Assembly (NCBI GenBank): GCA_963668245.2 | Contig: OY764195.2 | Coordinates: 2,852,001 to 2,916,000, forward strand | Length of the DNA: 64,000 bases | Direction: 5' to 3' | Origin: Anoxybacterium sp963668245 | Lineage (GTDB): Bacteria; Bacillota; Clostridia; Peptostreptococcales; Anaerovoracaceae | Part shown: positions 45,601-53,776 of the stretch, piece after piece | How the letters are laid out: every line of letters begins with the position of its first letter | How positions within the stretch are numbered: the stretch's first letter is position 1 | Program-made: the position numbers and the translations under genes | The notes under the pieces: generated by a model | What the model was told of the DNA's origin: nothing | The model's input: only the letters and a program-made list of their open reading frames with translations | Databases searched by the model: none

Positions 45601-45796
45601 TTTGTTCCATTTCTCCATCTGTTAATGGGTAATTGTTTAAGCGGTCAATGCCTCGGTTGTTATCAAAAAGGATGTTTGCCCAATTTTTAATCAAATCTTT
45701 TTCAGTTGGATACTTGATAATTTCTTTTTCCCAACCTTTTTGCGTTAATATTTTTATAAGTGCTTGTTCAAACTCAGATTCTTTATTAAATATCAC
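42644..45796 (-). CDS. hsdR: Type I restriction enzyme, HsdR subunit
   Basis: 1050 residues. The N-terminal nuclease domain has a PD-(D/E)xK core (MLLINGMPVVHIELKRSG, about 145-162). A two-RecA translocase motor follows: motif I TTGSGKTMTS, DEAH-type IFIVDEAHRSTFGD, and GFTGTPI. RTNRL of the helicase C-terminal half and a helical C-terminal domain complete it. HsdR translocates and cuts unmethylated DNA in complex with HsdM and HsdS. The start is GTG with AGGAG 8 nt upstream. It lies between the expressed hsdS and the silent hsdS array. No disruption is seen. Confidence 0.95.
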   Translation of the reverse strand: MIFNKESEFEQALIKILTQKGWEKEIIKYPTEKDLIKNWANILFDNNRGIDRLNNYPLTDGEMEQIMEQIVALRTPLKLNGFINGKTVSITRDNPDDVLHFGKEISLKIYDRREIAAGQSRYQIVHQPNFPTKSKILNDRRGDIMLLINGMPVVHIELKRSGMPVSQAYHQIEKYSNEGIFTGLFSLVQIFVAMCPDETRYFANPGPEGKFNPDYYFHWADFNNEPINDWKSIASYFLSIPMAHQLIGFYTVADDSDGVLKVMRSYQYYAANAISDKVSKTKWENSGQLGGFVWHTTGSGKTMTSFKSAQLIAHSGDADKVVFLTDRIELGTQSLKEYRGFANDNETVQATENTNILITKLKSTNPADVLIVTSIQKMSNIKDEDGGLNAHDIEVINAKRLIFIVDEAHRSTFGDMLVTIKETFPMAIFFGFTGTPIHDENQKRMNTTATVFGNELHRYSIADGIRDKNVLGFDPYKVLTFRDKDVRKVVALEKARATSEEEAISDPAKAVVFYKFMNTSKVKMAGNFSNDGKYVKGIEDYIPTVQYLTAEHQNKVVEDIAENWSTLSHNNKFYAIFATSSIPEAIEYYRRLKIALPHLKTTCLFDPNIDNGGGVAFKEDGLVEIITDYNQRYNQEFSIATHGAFKKDIALRLAHKEHYKLLGRTPEKQLNLLIVVDQMLTGFDSKWVNTLYIDKMLEYENIIQAFSRTNRLFGPEKPFGTIRYYRRPHTMERNVNNAVKLYSGDKPIGLFVEKLSYNLKKLNEIYADIAEIFSRANVPDFERLPTDPTVRAKFASLFKDFNNHLEAAKIQGFNWDKNKYEYKEEMNNKKLTITLDFDKNSYLILAQRYKELSSGGEGGNGSNDDIPFDLVGYLTEIDTGVIDANYMNSRFDKYLKLINQGEVSEELVEQALNELHKTFAVLTQEEQKYASIFLHDIQRGDIVIEKDKSLRDYITEYQYKAKDEQIRRFSIVLGLDEEKLRDMMSLNVSESNINEFGRFDELKKMVDKSKAKEYFEMIEGITLIPPKVNMKTDKLLREFILLGGFEIQTI

Positions 45797-45835
45797 AAGT
45801 CAGACTCCTTTCTAAATTAATATTAATGAAAAGTC

Positions 45836-46918
45836 CTATACAAACATTCTTTCAAGGCAAGATTTCTTGATGTTTTGGAGCTTTTCTAACTCACGCTGAT
45901 GAAGGGTGATAAGATTATCAATTCGAGCAAAATATGCGCCAACAGCTTTCTGCTCATTCTCTTTTGGCACAATAACATCGATTTCATTTATTGCATTTTT
46001 GGATAAGCTAGGCACTCCTGTGGATTCGTCCTTTTTCTTCCAGTCAATATTTTGGAAAAGATCAAAGACAAAACCCAAGTCATAATTTTCTCTTGGAACA
46101 GCATAAAATAGCGTATCTACAGTCCAAAATGGTGCTTTTAGAATATAGGGCTTATCTATTGTGCCTTTTCTCCCAATACCGATTGCATCTTCTTTATAGG
46201 AGAGTGCTTCATTAACACTCAGCATGTATCCACCGGTTCCATAAACCGGAATATCCCCCTCGGATAGATGTTTGTAATCTTTTCCACCACGAACATCGAC
46301 TACTTCCCACAACTTACGCTGTTCCCAAGCATCATTAAAACCCTTGAATCGAATTTCAGGAGTGTTATTACCGTTTTGGGGGAACATTTTTTCAAGCATC
46401 GATTTTTTTACATTTTGTAGTTTGTCATACTTACGCTGATGAAGGGTGATAAGGTTGTCGATGGTGGTAAAATAACTGCCAATAGCTTTCTGTTCGCGAT
46501 AATTTGGAGTTCTCACTTCAATAGAATTTATTGCCGTTTTAGATAAGCTTGGCACACCAGTTGACTCATCTTTTTTCTTCCAGTCAACATTTTGAAAAAT
46601 ATTAAATACAAAGTCTAAATCGTAGTTTTCTCTTGGAACAGCATAAAACAAGGTGTCTACAGTCCAAAACGGTGCACTTAATATATATGGTTTATCAATT
46701 GTTCCTTTTCGTCCAATACCAATTGCATCTTCATCGTAAGACAGGGCTTCATTAACAGAGAGCATATAACCACCAGTACCATACACAGGAATATCACCAT
46801 TAGATAGGTGTTTATAATCTCTACCACCTCGAAGATCAACAACATCGCCCAACTTACGCTGTTCCCAAGCATCTGTAAATCCGCTGAAGCGAATTACAGG
46901 TTTTTTATTTTCGTTCAT
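45836..46918 (-). CDS. hsdS: Type I specificity subunit HsdS with duplicated recognition domain
   Basis: 360 residues with two target-recognition domains, each opening AWEQRKL and ending in a conserved helix (IDNLITLHQRKYDKL, IDNLITLHQRELEKL). The domains (about 17-165 and 199-345) are nearly identical, about 20 differences over some 125 aligned positions, both with RGG.DYKHLS.GDIPVYGTGG. HsdS usually has unlike halves reading a split asymmetric site; equal halves predict a palindromic split site. The ATG lies one base after the hsdM stop. The central conserved segment is a likely recombination point with the silent cassettes. Confidence 0.93.
   Translation of the reverse strand: MNENKKPVIRFSGFTDAWEQRKLGDVVDLRGGRDYKHLSNGDIPVYGTGGYMLSVNEALSYDEDAIGIGRKGTIDKPYILSAPFWTVDTLFYAVPRENYDLDFVFNIFQNVDWKKKDESTGVPSLSKTAINSIEVRTPNYREQKAIGSYFTTIDNLITLHQRKYDKLQNVKKSMLEKMFPQNGNNTPEIRFKGFNDAWEQRKLWEVVDVRGGKDYKHLSEGDIPVYGTGGYMLSVNEALSYKEDAIGIGRKGTIDKPYILKAPFWTVDTLFYAVPRENYDLGFVFDLFQNIDWKKKDESTGVPSLSKNAINEIDVIVPKENEQKAVGAYFARIDNLITLHQRELEKLQNIKKSCLERMFV
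46426..46463 (-). repeat. 38-nt direct repeat shared with silent hsdS cassette
   Basis: An identical 38-nt stretch occurs at 42021-42058, and 35 nt of it at 41482-41516; shorter matches lie near 40929 and 45891. It encodes the conserved DNLITLHQRKY helix between recognition domains. A second set of repeats encodes WEQRKL (41401, 41942, 42520, 46311 and 46850). All are in the same orientation. Confidence 0.85.
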
Positions 46919-46919
46919 G

Positions 46920-49493
46920 CTAATTACCCCCGAGCAGAGTCTTGAATTCGCTGAGACCTTTCATATCAAATTCATCACCCACAAGACTGTCAATCATGCT
47001 ACACAACAGCCGCTCTGACTTTTTAATTTGCGTTTCTACCTCAAAGAAGGTGACTGCATATTTATTTTCCATAGCTTGAATTTTGTTAACTAAGCTGTCG
47101 ACAACAGTCTCGGGTAGGCTGTTCAGATTGTTCACCAAACTTTCAATCCATTTTTTCTCTAAAAGGTCATATACTTGTTCATCAGAAAGATTTTCTATAG
47201 TTGTTTTTGTTAAGGCATGTAGGTCAGCGCTTTCTTTCTTAATTTGAGCCTTCAATTCTTTTTCTTCTTTTATCAATTCATCTACTTGAATCAACTTATT
47301 TCTAAATTCGATTAATTCAACGGTGTCAGCGACTGCATGTAACTCTTTAAGTTTTCTTGTTACTTCTTTAGCTACAAAAGCATCGTTAGAATCATTAAGT
47401 ACATCTGTCTCTTTTTCATCTTCTGTCATCAAATCAATTATTTCTTCGTAGGCAGAAGGAATTTCAGACAACCTGCTTTCTTTTTCTTTTAATGAATCAT
47501 AATCATTTTTCAAAAGTGTAGTTTGCACTAGATCAAAAGGAATAATATGTCCAACATAGCCTTCCTGTACTTCTTGATCTTTGCCTTCTTTTTTCTTGAT
47601 TACAATATTAGGATCAACTTGCTTCGTGGCTTCAAACCCTTCAGTCTGGATAATCTCTAAATCAATGGCAATCTTTGTCCATTCATTATCCAATATTTGA
47701 TATGCTTCATATCGATCAATTATAGGGAAGTTTTGTAGTCGCTCAAAAATATTATCGCTGAGAATAGTTTCTTCTTTGGAGATTGCAATCTCGCCCATTT
47801 TGCTAAGAAGCTCGTCTTTAAGAAATGGAGTAAAACTTTCAAAAGCATTTTGGAAAGAGGTCTCGAAGCCAATGACATCCTTATGATTTTTAATTGTCAA
47901 TTTAATCTCAGCTGTTGCCAATTCAACATAAGGTGTGTCACTGCTAAGGAACAACGTATCTCTTAATGATGGAAATGCTATCCAAAACTTGTGGAGCGTT
48001 TCAATTTCAGATTTGGGAATTCCACCAAACATGGATGCGTAAATGTCCCAAGTTTCAGTACTTTCCGAAGAGTCAACATAACGAGGGATATTAAGGTTAT
48101 ATTCATTTGCACGAATTTCTTCTCTGCTGACAGCTTTTGAAAATTTATCAACGCTTACACGTCCAATAACGACATCAGAAATTCTTTTGATATCCGATGC
48201 TCTTAATTTATTGTTTTTGCCCTCTTTTATAAAACCTTTAGAAGCATCTACAATCAAGACATCCGTGTTTTCTCGTTTTTGTTTTAGTACCATTATGATT
48301 GTCGGAATACCTGTTCCGAAAAATATATTTGAAGGCAGACCAATTATTGCATCAATATGATTATTCTCGACGAGGTTTTTGCGTATGGTTCCTTCTTCAC
48401 CACCACGGAATAATACGCCGTGTGGAAGAACAATGGTCATGATGCCATCTGGTCTAATATGAAACAGATCATGCAATAAGAAGGCATAATCCGCTTTCCC
48501 TTTTGGTGCTAATCCAAATCGGGCATATCGGGGATCATTTTCTTTGCTTGTTGTATCCCAAGGCTGAGAATATGGTGGATTAGATACAACTGCGTCTACA
48601 TATAAGGGATCGTATGTATTCACAGGATCATTCTCATCAAAATAAGGCCAGTCTTCCTCTAAGGTGTCACCATTACGTGTTACAATATTGTAAGGTTCAA
48701 TGCCACGCATAACCAAGTTCATTCGTGTTAGGTTGTAGGTGTTTTCTTTAAGTTCTTGGGCATAGTATTTGATTTTATTTTCATCATCGATATATTTTGA
48801 CACGCAGTGTCCTATATTAATTAATAATGAACCTGAACCACTTGTTGGGTCATAAATTCTAATTTCACTTCTACCTTTCAGATGATTAGCAACGATTTCA
48901 GACATCAGTAATGAAACCTCGTGAGGGGTATAGAATTCGCCGGCTTTTTTACCTGCATTAGCTGCAAACATGCTAATGAGATATTCGTAAATAAAACCAA
49001 TAACATCATAGTCTTGTTTGCCATCCATGGGAATGTCTTTAATCAACTGTAGTAACCCACTGATAGCTTTTGTTTGCGCACCTGAGCTGTCACCTAGTTT
49101 GCTTAACCCAGTTTGTAAAGTATCAAAAACATCTTCAAAAACTTTTTTGTGTGTTTTGTAAATCAAACGGCTGAATGCAGAAAGAGCATCTCTGACATTT
49201 GATACATCAAATTTATTTCCCATATCAAGCCAAGTAGAAAACAAATCCTTGTAAGCAATGAAATACCCAACACCCTTTTGGATGTATTCCACCATCTCCT
49301 GATCCTCTTCCGTAATAGCCTTGATGTCATCGTCAGTAAAGTCATTTGCTTTTAAAAACTTCACTTCTTTATCTGATAAATACTTGTAAAAAATGAAACC
49401 TAAAATATAATCCTTGTATTCGTTCGCTTCTATTTTTGAACGCATTCTATTTGCAGATTCCCATATCTTTGTTGCAAGTTGTTGCTTATTCAT
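46920..49493 (-). CDS. hsdM: Type I modification subunit HsdM
   Basis: 857 residues, longer than the usual 500-550. The N-terminal helical domain (QLATKIWESANRMRSKIEANEYKDYILGFIFYKYLSD) is typical. The methylase core has the SAM motif DPTSGSGSLLINIG and catalytic NPPYSQPW (about 308-315). HsdM transfers methyl groups to adenine N6. The extra 300 or so C-terminal residues are largely helical, charged and coiled-coil-like (KEEKELKAQIKKESADLHAL), as in a known long HsdM subgroup. GGAGG precedes the ATG. It is coupled to hsdS by one base and follows the XRE gene by 51 nt. Confidence 0.95.
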   Translation of the reverse strand: MNKQQLATKIWESANRMRSKIEANEYKDYILGFIFYKYLSDKEVKFLKANDFTDDDIKAITEEDQEMVEYIQKGVGYFIAYKDLFSTWLDMGNKFDVSNVRDALSAFSRLIYKTHKKVFEDVFDTLQTGLSKLGDSSGAQTKAISGLLQLIKDIPMDGKQDYDVIGFIYEYLISMFAANAGKKAGEFYTPHEVSLLMSEIVANHLKGRSEIRIYDPTSGSGSLLINIGHCVSKYIDDENKIKYYAQELKENTYNLTRMNLVMRGIEPYNIVTRNGDTLEEDWPYFDENDPVNTYDPLYVDAVVSNPPYSQPWDTTSKENDPRYARFGLAPKGKADYAFLLHDLFHIRPDGIMTIVLPHGVLFRGGEEGTIRKNLVENNHIDAIIGLPSNIFFGTGIPTIIMVLKQKRENTDVLIVDASKGFIKEGKNNKLRASDIKRISDVVIGRVSVDKFSKAVSREEIRANEYNLNIPRYVDSSESTETWDIYASMFGGIPKSEIETLHKFWIAFPSLRDTLFLSSDTPYVELATAEIKLTIKNHKDVIGFETSFQNAFESFTPFLKDELLSKMGEIAISKEETILSDNIFERLQNFPIIDRYEAYQILDNEWTKIAIDLEIIQTEGFEATKQVDPNIVIKKKEGKDQEVQEGYVGHIIPFDLVQTTLLKNDYDSLKEKESRLSEIPSAYEEIIDLMTEDEKETDVLNDSNDAFVAKEVTRKLKELHAVADTVELIEFRNKLIQVDELIKEEKELKAQIKKESADLHALTKTTIENLSDEQVYDLLEKKWIESLVNNLNSLPETVVDSLVNKIQAMENKYAVTFFEVETQIKKSERLLCSMIDSLVGDEFDMKGLSEFKTLLGGN

Positions 49494-49544
49494 ATGTTTT
49501 TATTTCCTCCCGTCAATGTTAATCTATCTCCAGTAATAAGGATG

Positions 49545-49769
49545 TTATTTAGTATGATTAATTTCTTCTGGTAAAATATCCATAATATCGTCCAATGTAC
49601 AATCAAGTGCCCTACAAATTTTCACAAGCACATCTGTTGTAACATTATCACCGTGGTTCAATTTGTTGATGGTGTAATGACTTATGCCTGCAGCTATTTC
49701 TAAGTCTTTCTTTTTCATATCCTTATCTATAAGCTGTTTCCAAAGTTTTTTGTAACTTATCGCCATCAT
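49545..49769 (-). CDS. XRE-family regulator of the type I system
   Basis: 74 residues, a single Cro/CI helix-turn-helix: KKDLEIAAGISHYTINKLNHGDNVTTDVLVKICRALDC (about 20-57). GGAGG lies before tandem ATG codons. It lies 51 nt upstream of hsdM in the same direction and downstream of a CTGTCCG-type promoter. It probably sets expression of hsdMSR, like controller proteins of other restriction systems, delaying restriction after transfer into a new host. Confidence 0.85.
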   Translation of the reverse strand: MMAISYKKLWKQLIDKDMKKKDLEIAAGISHYTINKLNHGDNVTTDVLVKICRALDCTLDDIMDILPEEINHTK

Positions 49770-49942
49770 TTAACCTCCCTATTCAGAAATAAGCAAAGCA
49801 CTAATAAATTATATCATAACGATATGCTCATTTCATTATAAAGTTAGCGTTCGATGTGTTTTTATATTAAAAAACAATTGTTTATCACTATAACAAAACA
49901 AATTATTATGTATCACACACTTTGTGTTTGATTAAAACATTT

Positions 49943-50191
49943 CTATAATTCATTTTTAGAAATTGGTGGCCTTTTATTATTATAAAGTATAACAAGTACG
50001 GTTAAACGGACAGTCATTTTAATCAGAGTTTTTGTAATAACTGAAACTCTCTCTTTCTTCTCTGCTGTTAAATTAATTCTTAAAGTGATTCCTTCTGGAC
50101 AGTCCATCATGAACCCAGGCTCAGTCCACGAAAAAGACAGAGCTTCCCCTTGGCGGTCGATTATGCCTTTTTCGTGATCCGACCCATTTAT
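49943..50191 (-). pseudogene. Possible gene remnant between HTH gene and cargo
   Basis: After the stop of the small HTH gene the same frame stays open for about 80 codons, encoding a protein-like stretch (ALSFSWTEPGFMMDCPEGI, then TAEKKERVSVITKTLIKM). There is no start codon with a ribosome site except a poor ATGATG near 50111. Around codon 58 it runs into the CTGTCCG promoter of the restriction cargo, after which it looks random. I read it as the broken end of an ICE gene interrupted when cargo was inserted. A 10-bp inverted repeat (CACGAAAAAG, 50127-50136 and 50167-50176) lies inside. Confidence 0.35.
49979..50013 (-). promoter_or_regulatory. CTGTCCG-N22-TATAAT promoter of type I restriction unit
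   Basis: On the minus strand CTGTCCG (50013-50007), exactly 22 nt, then a consensus TATAAT (49984-49979), about 210 nt before the XRE start. A TTGTTATAC stretch just before the -10 is shared with the copy at 29608-29642. Confidence 0.65.
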
Positions 50192-50449
50192 TTATTTTTT
50201 CAAAAAGTATCGATTCGAGGATTTACTGCCATTCTCCCTATGACGGTATTCCTTATTGAGCAGGCCACAGCGTATCAAATCTGCAAGTGCTCTTTTAACT
50301 GTACTGACTGACATTGAGGTATCTCTAGCAATGGTTTTTATGGCTGGCCAACATTCGCCTTCAGTATTGCTTCTGTCTTTCAAATACATATATACGGTTT
50401 TCCCACGAGAAGAAATTTCCTCTCGATAAATATTTCCAAAGAAACTCAC
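50192..50449 (-). CDS. Small helix-turn-helix protein of ICE transfer module
   Basis: About 85 residues. A winged helix-turn-helix (WPAIKTIARDTSMSVSTVKRALADLIRCGLLNKEYR) occupies most of it, as in the replication-initiator-like HTH proteins found near the coupling protein gene of Tn1549/CTn-type elements. AGGGGG inside the VirD4 stop region lies 7 nt before GTG 50449, which I take as the start in preference to GTG 50455. It is probably a regulator of transfer or replication genes. Confidence 0.75.
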   Translation of the reverse strand: MSFFGNIYREEISSRGKTVYMYLKDRSNTEGECWPAIKTIARDTSMSVSTVKRALADLIRCGLLNKEYRHRENGSKSSNRYFLKK

Positions 50450-50460
50450 ATCCACACCCC

Positions 50461-52308
50461 CTATGTTCTTAGAATAGATTTTCGTTTTGAAGCAGCTTCT
50501 TCAGCTTGTTCGATTGCTGGTGAATGAAGTGTACCGCCGCGCTTGCGATCCCCTGAATTATCCTCTTCAGTGTCTTCTTCGTCCATATCCACGGCCATCG
50601 TATGCCTTATAATGTTTTCTTCGAGTTCTTCCTTGTCAGCATAATAGACCTTGCGATGGGACTTTTCTTCTGTTTCATAGGTCTTATCAAAAGTTATTCC
50701 CCAGTCCAAGAACAATTTCAAGGTCGTTTTCATAGGATGTACGCCGGTTTTCATCACAACAAAATTACCTTTAGGAAGTGATTTTAGCTCATCGGCTGTC
50801 AATAACGGTCTTTCTATCATCTGCAGGCTTTGAGATGGATCATTTTTCCCTCTGCTGATACTTCCACTCATCACAGTTCTAGTTCCTAGTGCTTTTGAGA
50901 GGACCTGAGCAGTCTCAGAATTAGGTGCAAAGCCTCCGAAGATTGTCAGCTGACAGTTATCGGTTATAATTTCGCTACCTTCTTTACCATAGTTCTTATC
51001 AAGCTGAGCAAAGGACTGAATGATCGGGATTACAGATATTCTTCTAGATCTACCTGCAGATAGCATCATTTCAAAAGATTCAATTTTAGGTATGGTTCCA
51101 ATTTCATCTGCATAGATCATTACACGGTTTGGGAGCTTTCCACCGTTCTCGTCCGCCACAGTCAACATTTCACGATAGAACTGTTGCAAGAACAGCGACA
51201 CCATAAAATACTTTGTGTTATCTTCCTCTGGGAGAATGAGAAAGATTGCTGATTTCTCGTTACAGAAAGTTTCAGCATCTATTGCTGTGTCAAAACAAAG
51301 GATCTGTTCCATCTCAGAATCCAGAAATGCATTTAGCCTCGAGAGTACAGTCGAGAGTACTGAAGCCATAGCTTGCTCAGCTGAATTAAGTGCTGCGCCA
51401 GCAAACCACTTTGCTTTATGGGTCGGTGGTAGTTTATCCATCAAAAGCTGAAACTGACTTTTGCCTTTAATTTTACTAGGTGCCATTAAGTCCTGTACCA
51501 TTTTAAAAACTGAAATAATATGCCTTTTATCCACCATTTGATGATTCTCCATTGTCGGTGGAAGAAATTCTGCAATCAACAGAATCACTGAAGTGAGAAG
51601 CCCTTCTGCAGCATCATAGAAGAATGCGTTTTGTCCCATGGCTGCATTATTACCATCTGTAGTGATGATTGTTTTAGATATGATCTTTGCATATTTTTCA
51701 GCTTTCGCCTTAGCTGAGAAATTGTTGTTATTTTTTCTGTACAAATCCATATACTTGTTGACCAGATGGAGGAGATTGTTTCCATCACTCCTCGTGGGAT
51801 TTCTTAAATCAATGACCGCAACACGGTATCCATAATTTTCTTTTGCAATCGTTCCATAATTCCTAGCCAGATCCCCCTTTGTATCAGTTGTGATGAATGA
51901 CATACCACTGGCGCAGGCATATTCAAGATTGGGATATAAAAAGAATGCTGTTTTCCCAACACCGGCTGCACCGATCATCAAACAATGTACATCTCCTATA
52001 TCAACGATCCCAGTCACTGTGCCATTGGAACCTTTACACCCCACTACCAGACCCTGTATTGCATTTCCCTTTTCATCGATTGGAAGATTGATGCCGTTCC
52101 TCCACTCTTGTACATTGAACGGAATGTGATGATATGTTCTTTCAATTTCTTTTTTCGTAGCAAACCTAGCGACTCCATGTTGTCCATCCCCTACTGTTTT
52201 GGACTTGATTCCATTCAATGTATAATAATGTGCCAGTAAGGATAAGCCACCTATAACTGAAAACATTATTGCTGTAGCAGCAATTAACATATAGACTTGT
52301 GAATTCAT
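50461..52308 (-). CDS. VirD4/TraG-type coupling protein
   Basis: 615 residues. The N-terminal membrane segment (about 6-28) is followed by a RecA-like ATPase with Walker A GAAGVGKTAFF (about 112-122), TTDTKGDLARNYG, Walker B VMIYADEIGTI and PIIQSFAQLDKNYG. The coupling protein brings the relaxase-DNA complex to the type IV secretion channel at the cytoplasmic membrane. The length is typical for Gram-positive ICEs. An AAGGATG ribosome site precedes the ATG. Its C-terminal acidic tail (EEDTEEDNSGD) may contact the relaxase. Confidence 0.93.
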   Translation of the reverse strand: MNSQVYMLIAATAIMFSVIGGLSLLAHYYTLNGIKSKTVGDGQHGVARFATKKEIERTYHHIPFNVQEWRNGINLPIDEKGNAIQGLVVGCKGSNGTVTGIVDIGDVHCLMIGAAGVGKTAFFLYPNLEYACASGMSFITTDTKGDLARNYGTIAKENYGYRVAVIDLRNPTRSDGNNLLHLVNKYMDLYRKNNNNFSAKAKAEKYAKIISKTIITTDGNNAAMGQNAFFYDAAEGLLTSVILLIAEFLPPTMENHQMVDKRHIISVFKMVQDLMAPSKIKGKSQFQLLMDKLPPTHKAKWFAGAALNSAEQAMASVLSTVLSRLNAFLDSEMEQILCFDTAIDAETFCNEKSAIFLILPEEDNTKYFMVSLFLQQFYREMLTVADENGGKLPNRVMIYADEIGTIPKIESFEMMLSAGRSRRISVIPIIQSFAQLDKNYGKEGSEIITDNCQLTIFGGFAPNSETAQVLSKALGTRTVMSGSISRGKNDPSQSLQMIERPLLTADELKSLPKGNFVVMKTGVHPMKTTLKLFLDWGITFDKTYETEEKSHRKVYYADKEELEENIIRHTMAVDMDEEDTEEDNSGDRKRGGTLHSPAIEQAEEAASKRKSILRT

Positions 52309-52362
52309 TTTTCACATCCTTTCTTTGATTTGAGGCGTGGATATACACCCATGCCTCTATTG

Positions 52363-53766
52363 TTATGCCATCTTTAGTGCAGAAGCCTGCATCTGTTTTT
52401 GCTCCGCAATCTCCAACTTTATCATTGATTTTAAAAGCTCTAATGCCACGTCCTGATAACCGTTGACCATGTTCACTTTTTTAGTTTCAGTTATGATTTC
52501 ACCTTTTCTATTGATGCTTGAAAATACTCTTTTTACATCAGAAAGTGAGGGATCCCATCTTCCACGATTTTGGTAAGCTCTGAACTGATCACTCAAATCC
52601 AGGACAATTTCTTCTGCAGTCAATTTCTTATCTAATTGCTTATACTCTTGCAGTGCCAGACATAAAAAAACGGCTGATGCCATTTTCATAGCTTCAGCCT
52701 GATACTCGTTTTTTGTCTGCGCTTTTAGGAGTGCTATGTCACCATCATTGTGCTGCAGATTCATTGATTCTATTTCATTGATGAGCAGAAATATTTCTTT
52801 GCATAATTCACTTTTCAATAGATGCTGCGGATGTTCCTCCGCAGGAATCGCTGTCAGGCCCTGAGCTGCTTTTAAGTCTTCATTCCAGTCCTTATAAACT
52901 GATTGAAACTGTCTGATGCTAATGTCTTTTTCTGATATCAGATCAATTATTTTCTCACTTGCTTCAATCCCTGCCGGATCATGATCTAAGCACAGCACTA
53001 CATGCAATAACTCAGGATTTGATTCGAGTGTTTTCAAAAGCGATTGTTCTGATAATCCGCAAAGTGCAATGTAGCTATGCTTTTTCCAATCTGAGTTTTT
53101 GTGAATCGTAATAAATGACAACAAATCAATAGGGGCTTCAAAGACATAGATACGATCGCTGTTCCCAATGTAATGAAAACTATAACACGGGTTACTGCTA
53201 TCAATGTTTCCCTTATAACCGTTTCCTTCTGTGTAAAGACCTCTTTTATGAGCATGTCGTGGTATTCCTTTTTCATCATATCCGACAAATATGGCGTTAT
53301 GATACTCCTTTGCTTTGTCTGCGGATGGTTCTTTGCTTTCATAAATGAGCTTTTCTTTGGCAAAGAAACTTACTACATCACGATCAATCAGTCGATGCTT
53401 GATCAAATAGGCGAATAACCTTCGCATATCATTATTTCTGGGTGGAAGTTCAAATGGTTTTCTTGATTCCTCTCGTTTTTTTACTTTGGAATACGGAACA
53501 CCTTGCTCACCATTAAGTAGCATTGTGACGGCATCTGGGAATGTTTGTCCATAGAAGTTCTGTACGAAATCAATAGCAAGACCACCTTCTTTCGTGGCGT
53601 GATCAAACCATTCATTTCCTCTGACTGTTATGCTGTGATTACTTTGAAGGCGCTTTTCTCTGCCTGACGGAATTAGGATTTCGCCCTGCATTTTTAGAAA
53701 CTCAACAAGATCCACGCTATTGGCTCTTTGCTTTTGATCCTCAGTAAAATGAATGTATGTCCCCAT
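52363..53766 (-). CDS. DUF3991/Toprim primase-like protein
   Basis: 467 residues. The N-terminal zinc-less CHC2-like region has ILIPSGREKRLQSNHSITVRGNEWFDHATKEGG, the DUF3991-linked motif. The central Toprim domain has YVFEAPIDLLSFITIH (Glu) and VVLCLDHDPAGIEASEKII (DxD type). The C-terminal part is helical. These proteins are element-encoded primases or nickase-like enzymes that help convert transferred single strands to duplex. GTAGGAGGTG precedes the ATG and overlaps the end of a 43-residue frame. It stands between relaxase and coupling-protein genes, as in Tn1549-like ICEs. Confidence 0.88.
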   Translation of the reverse strand: MGTYIHFTEDQKQRANSVDLVEFLKMQGEILIPSGREKRLQSNHSITVRGNEWFDHATKEGGLAIDFVQNFYGQTFPDAVTMLLNGEQGVPYSKVKKREESRKPFELPPRNNDMRRLFAYLIKHRLIDRDVVSFFAKEKLIYESKEPSADKAKEYHNAIFVGYDEKGIPRHAHKRGLYTEGNGYKGNIDSSNPCYSFHYIGNSDRIYVFEAPIDLLSFITIHKNSDWKKHSYIALCGLSEQSLLKTLESNPELLHVVLCLDHDPAGIEASEKIIDLISEKDISIRQFQSVYKDWNEDLKAAQGLTAIPAEEHPQHLLKSELCKEIFLLINEIESMNLQHNDGDIALLKAQTKNEYQAEAMKMASAVFLCLALQEYKQLDKKLTAEEIVLDLSDQFRAYQNRGRWDPSLSDVKRVFSSINRKGEIITETKKVNMVNGYQDVALELLKSMIKLEIAEQKQMQASALKMA

Positions 53767-53776
53767 GTTGCACCTC

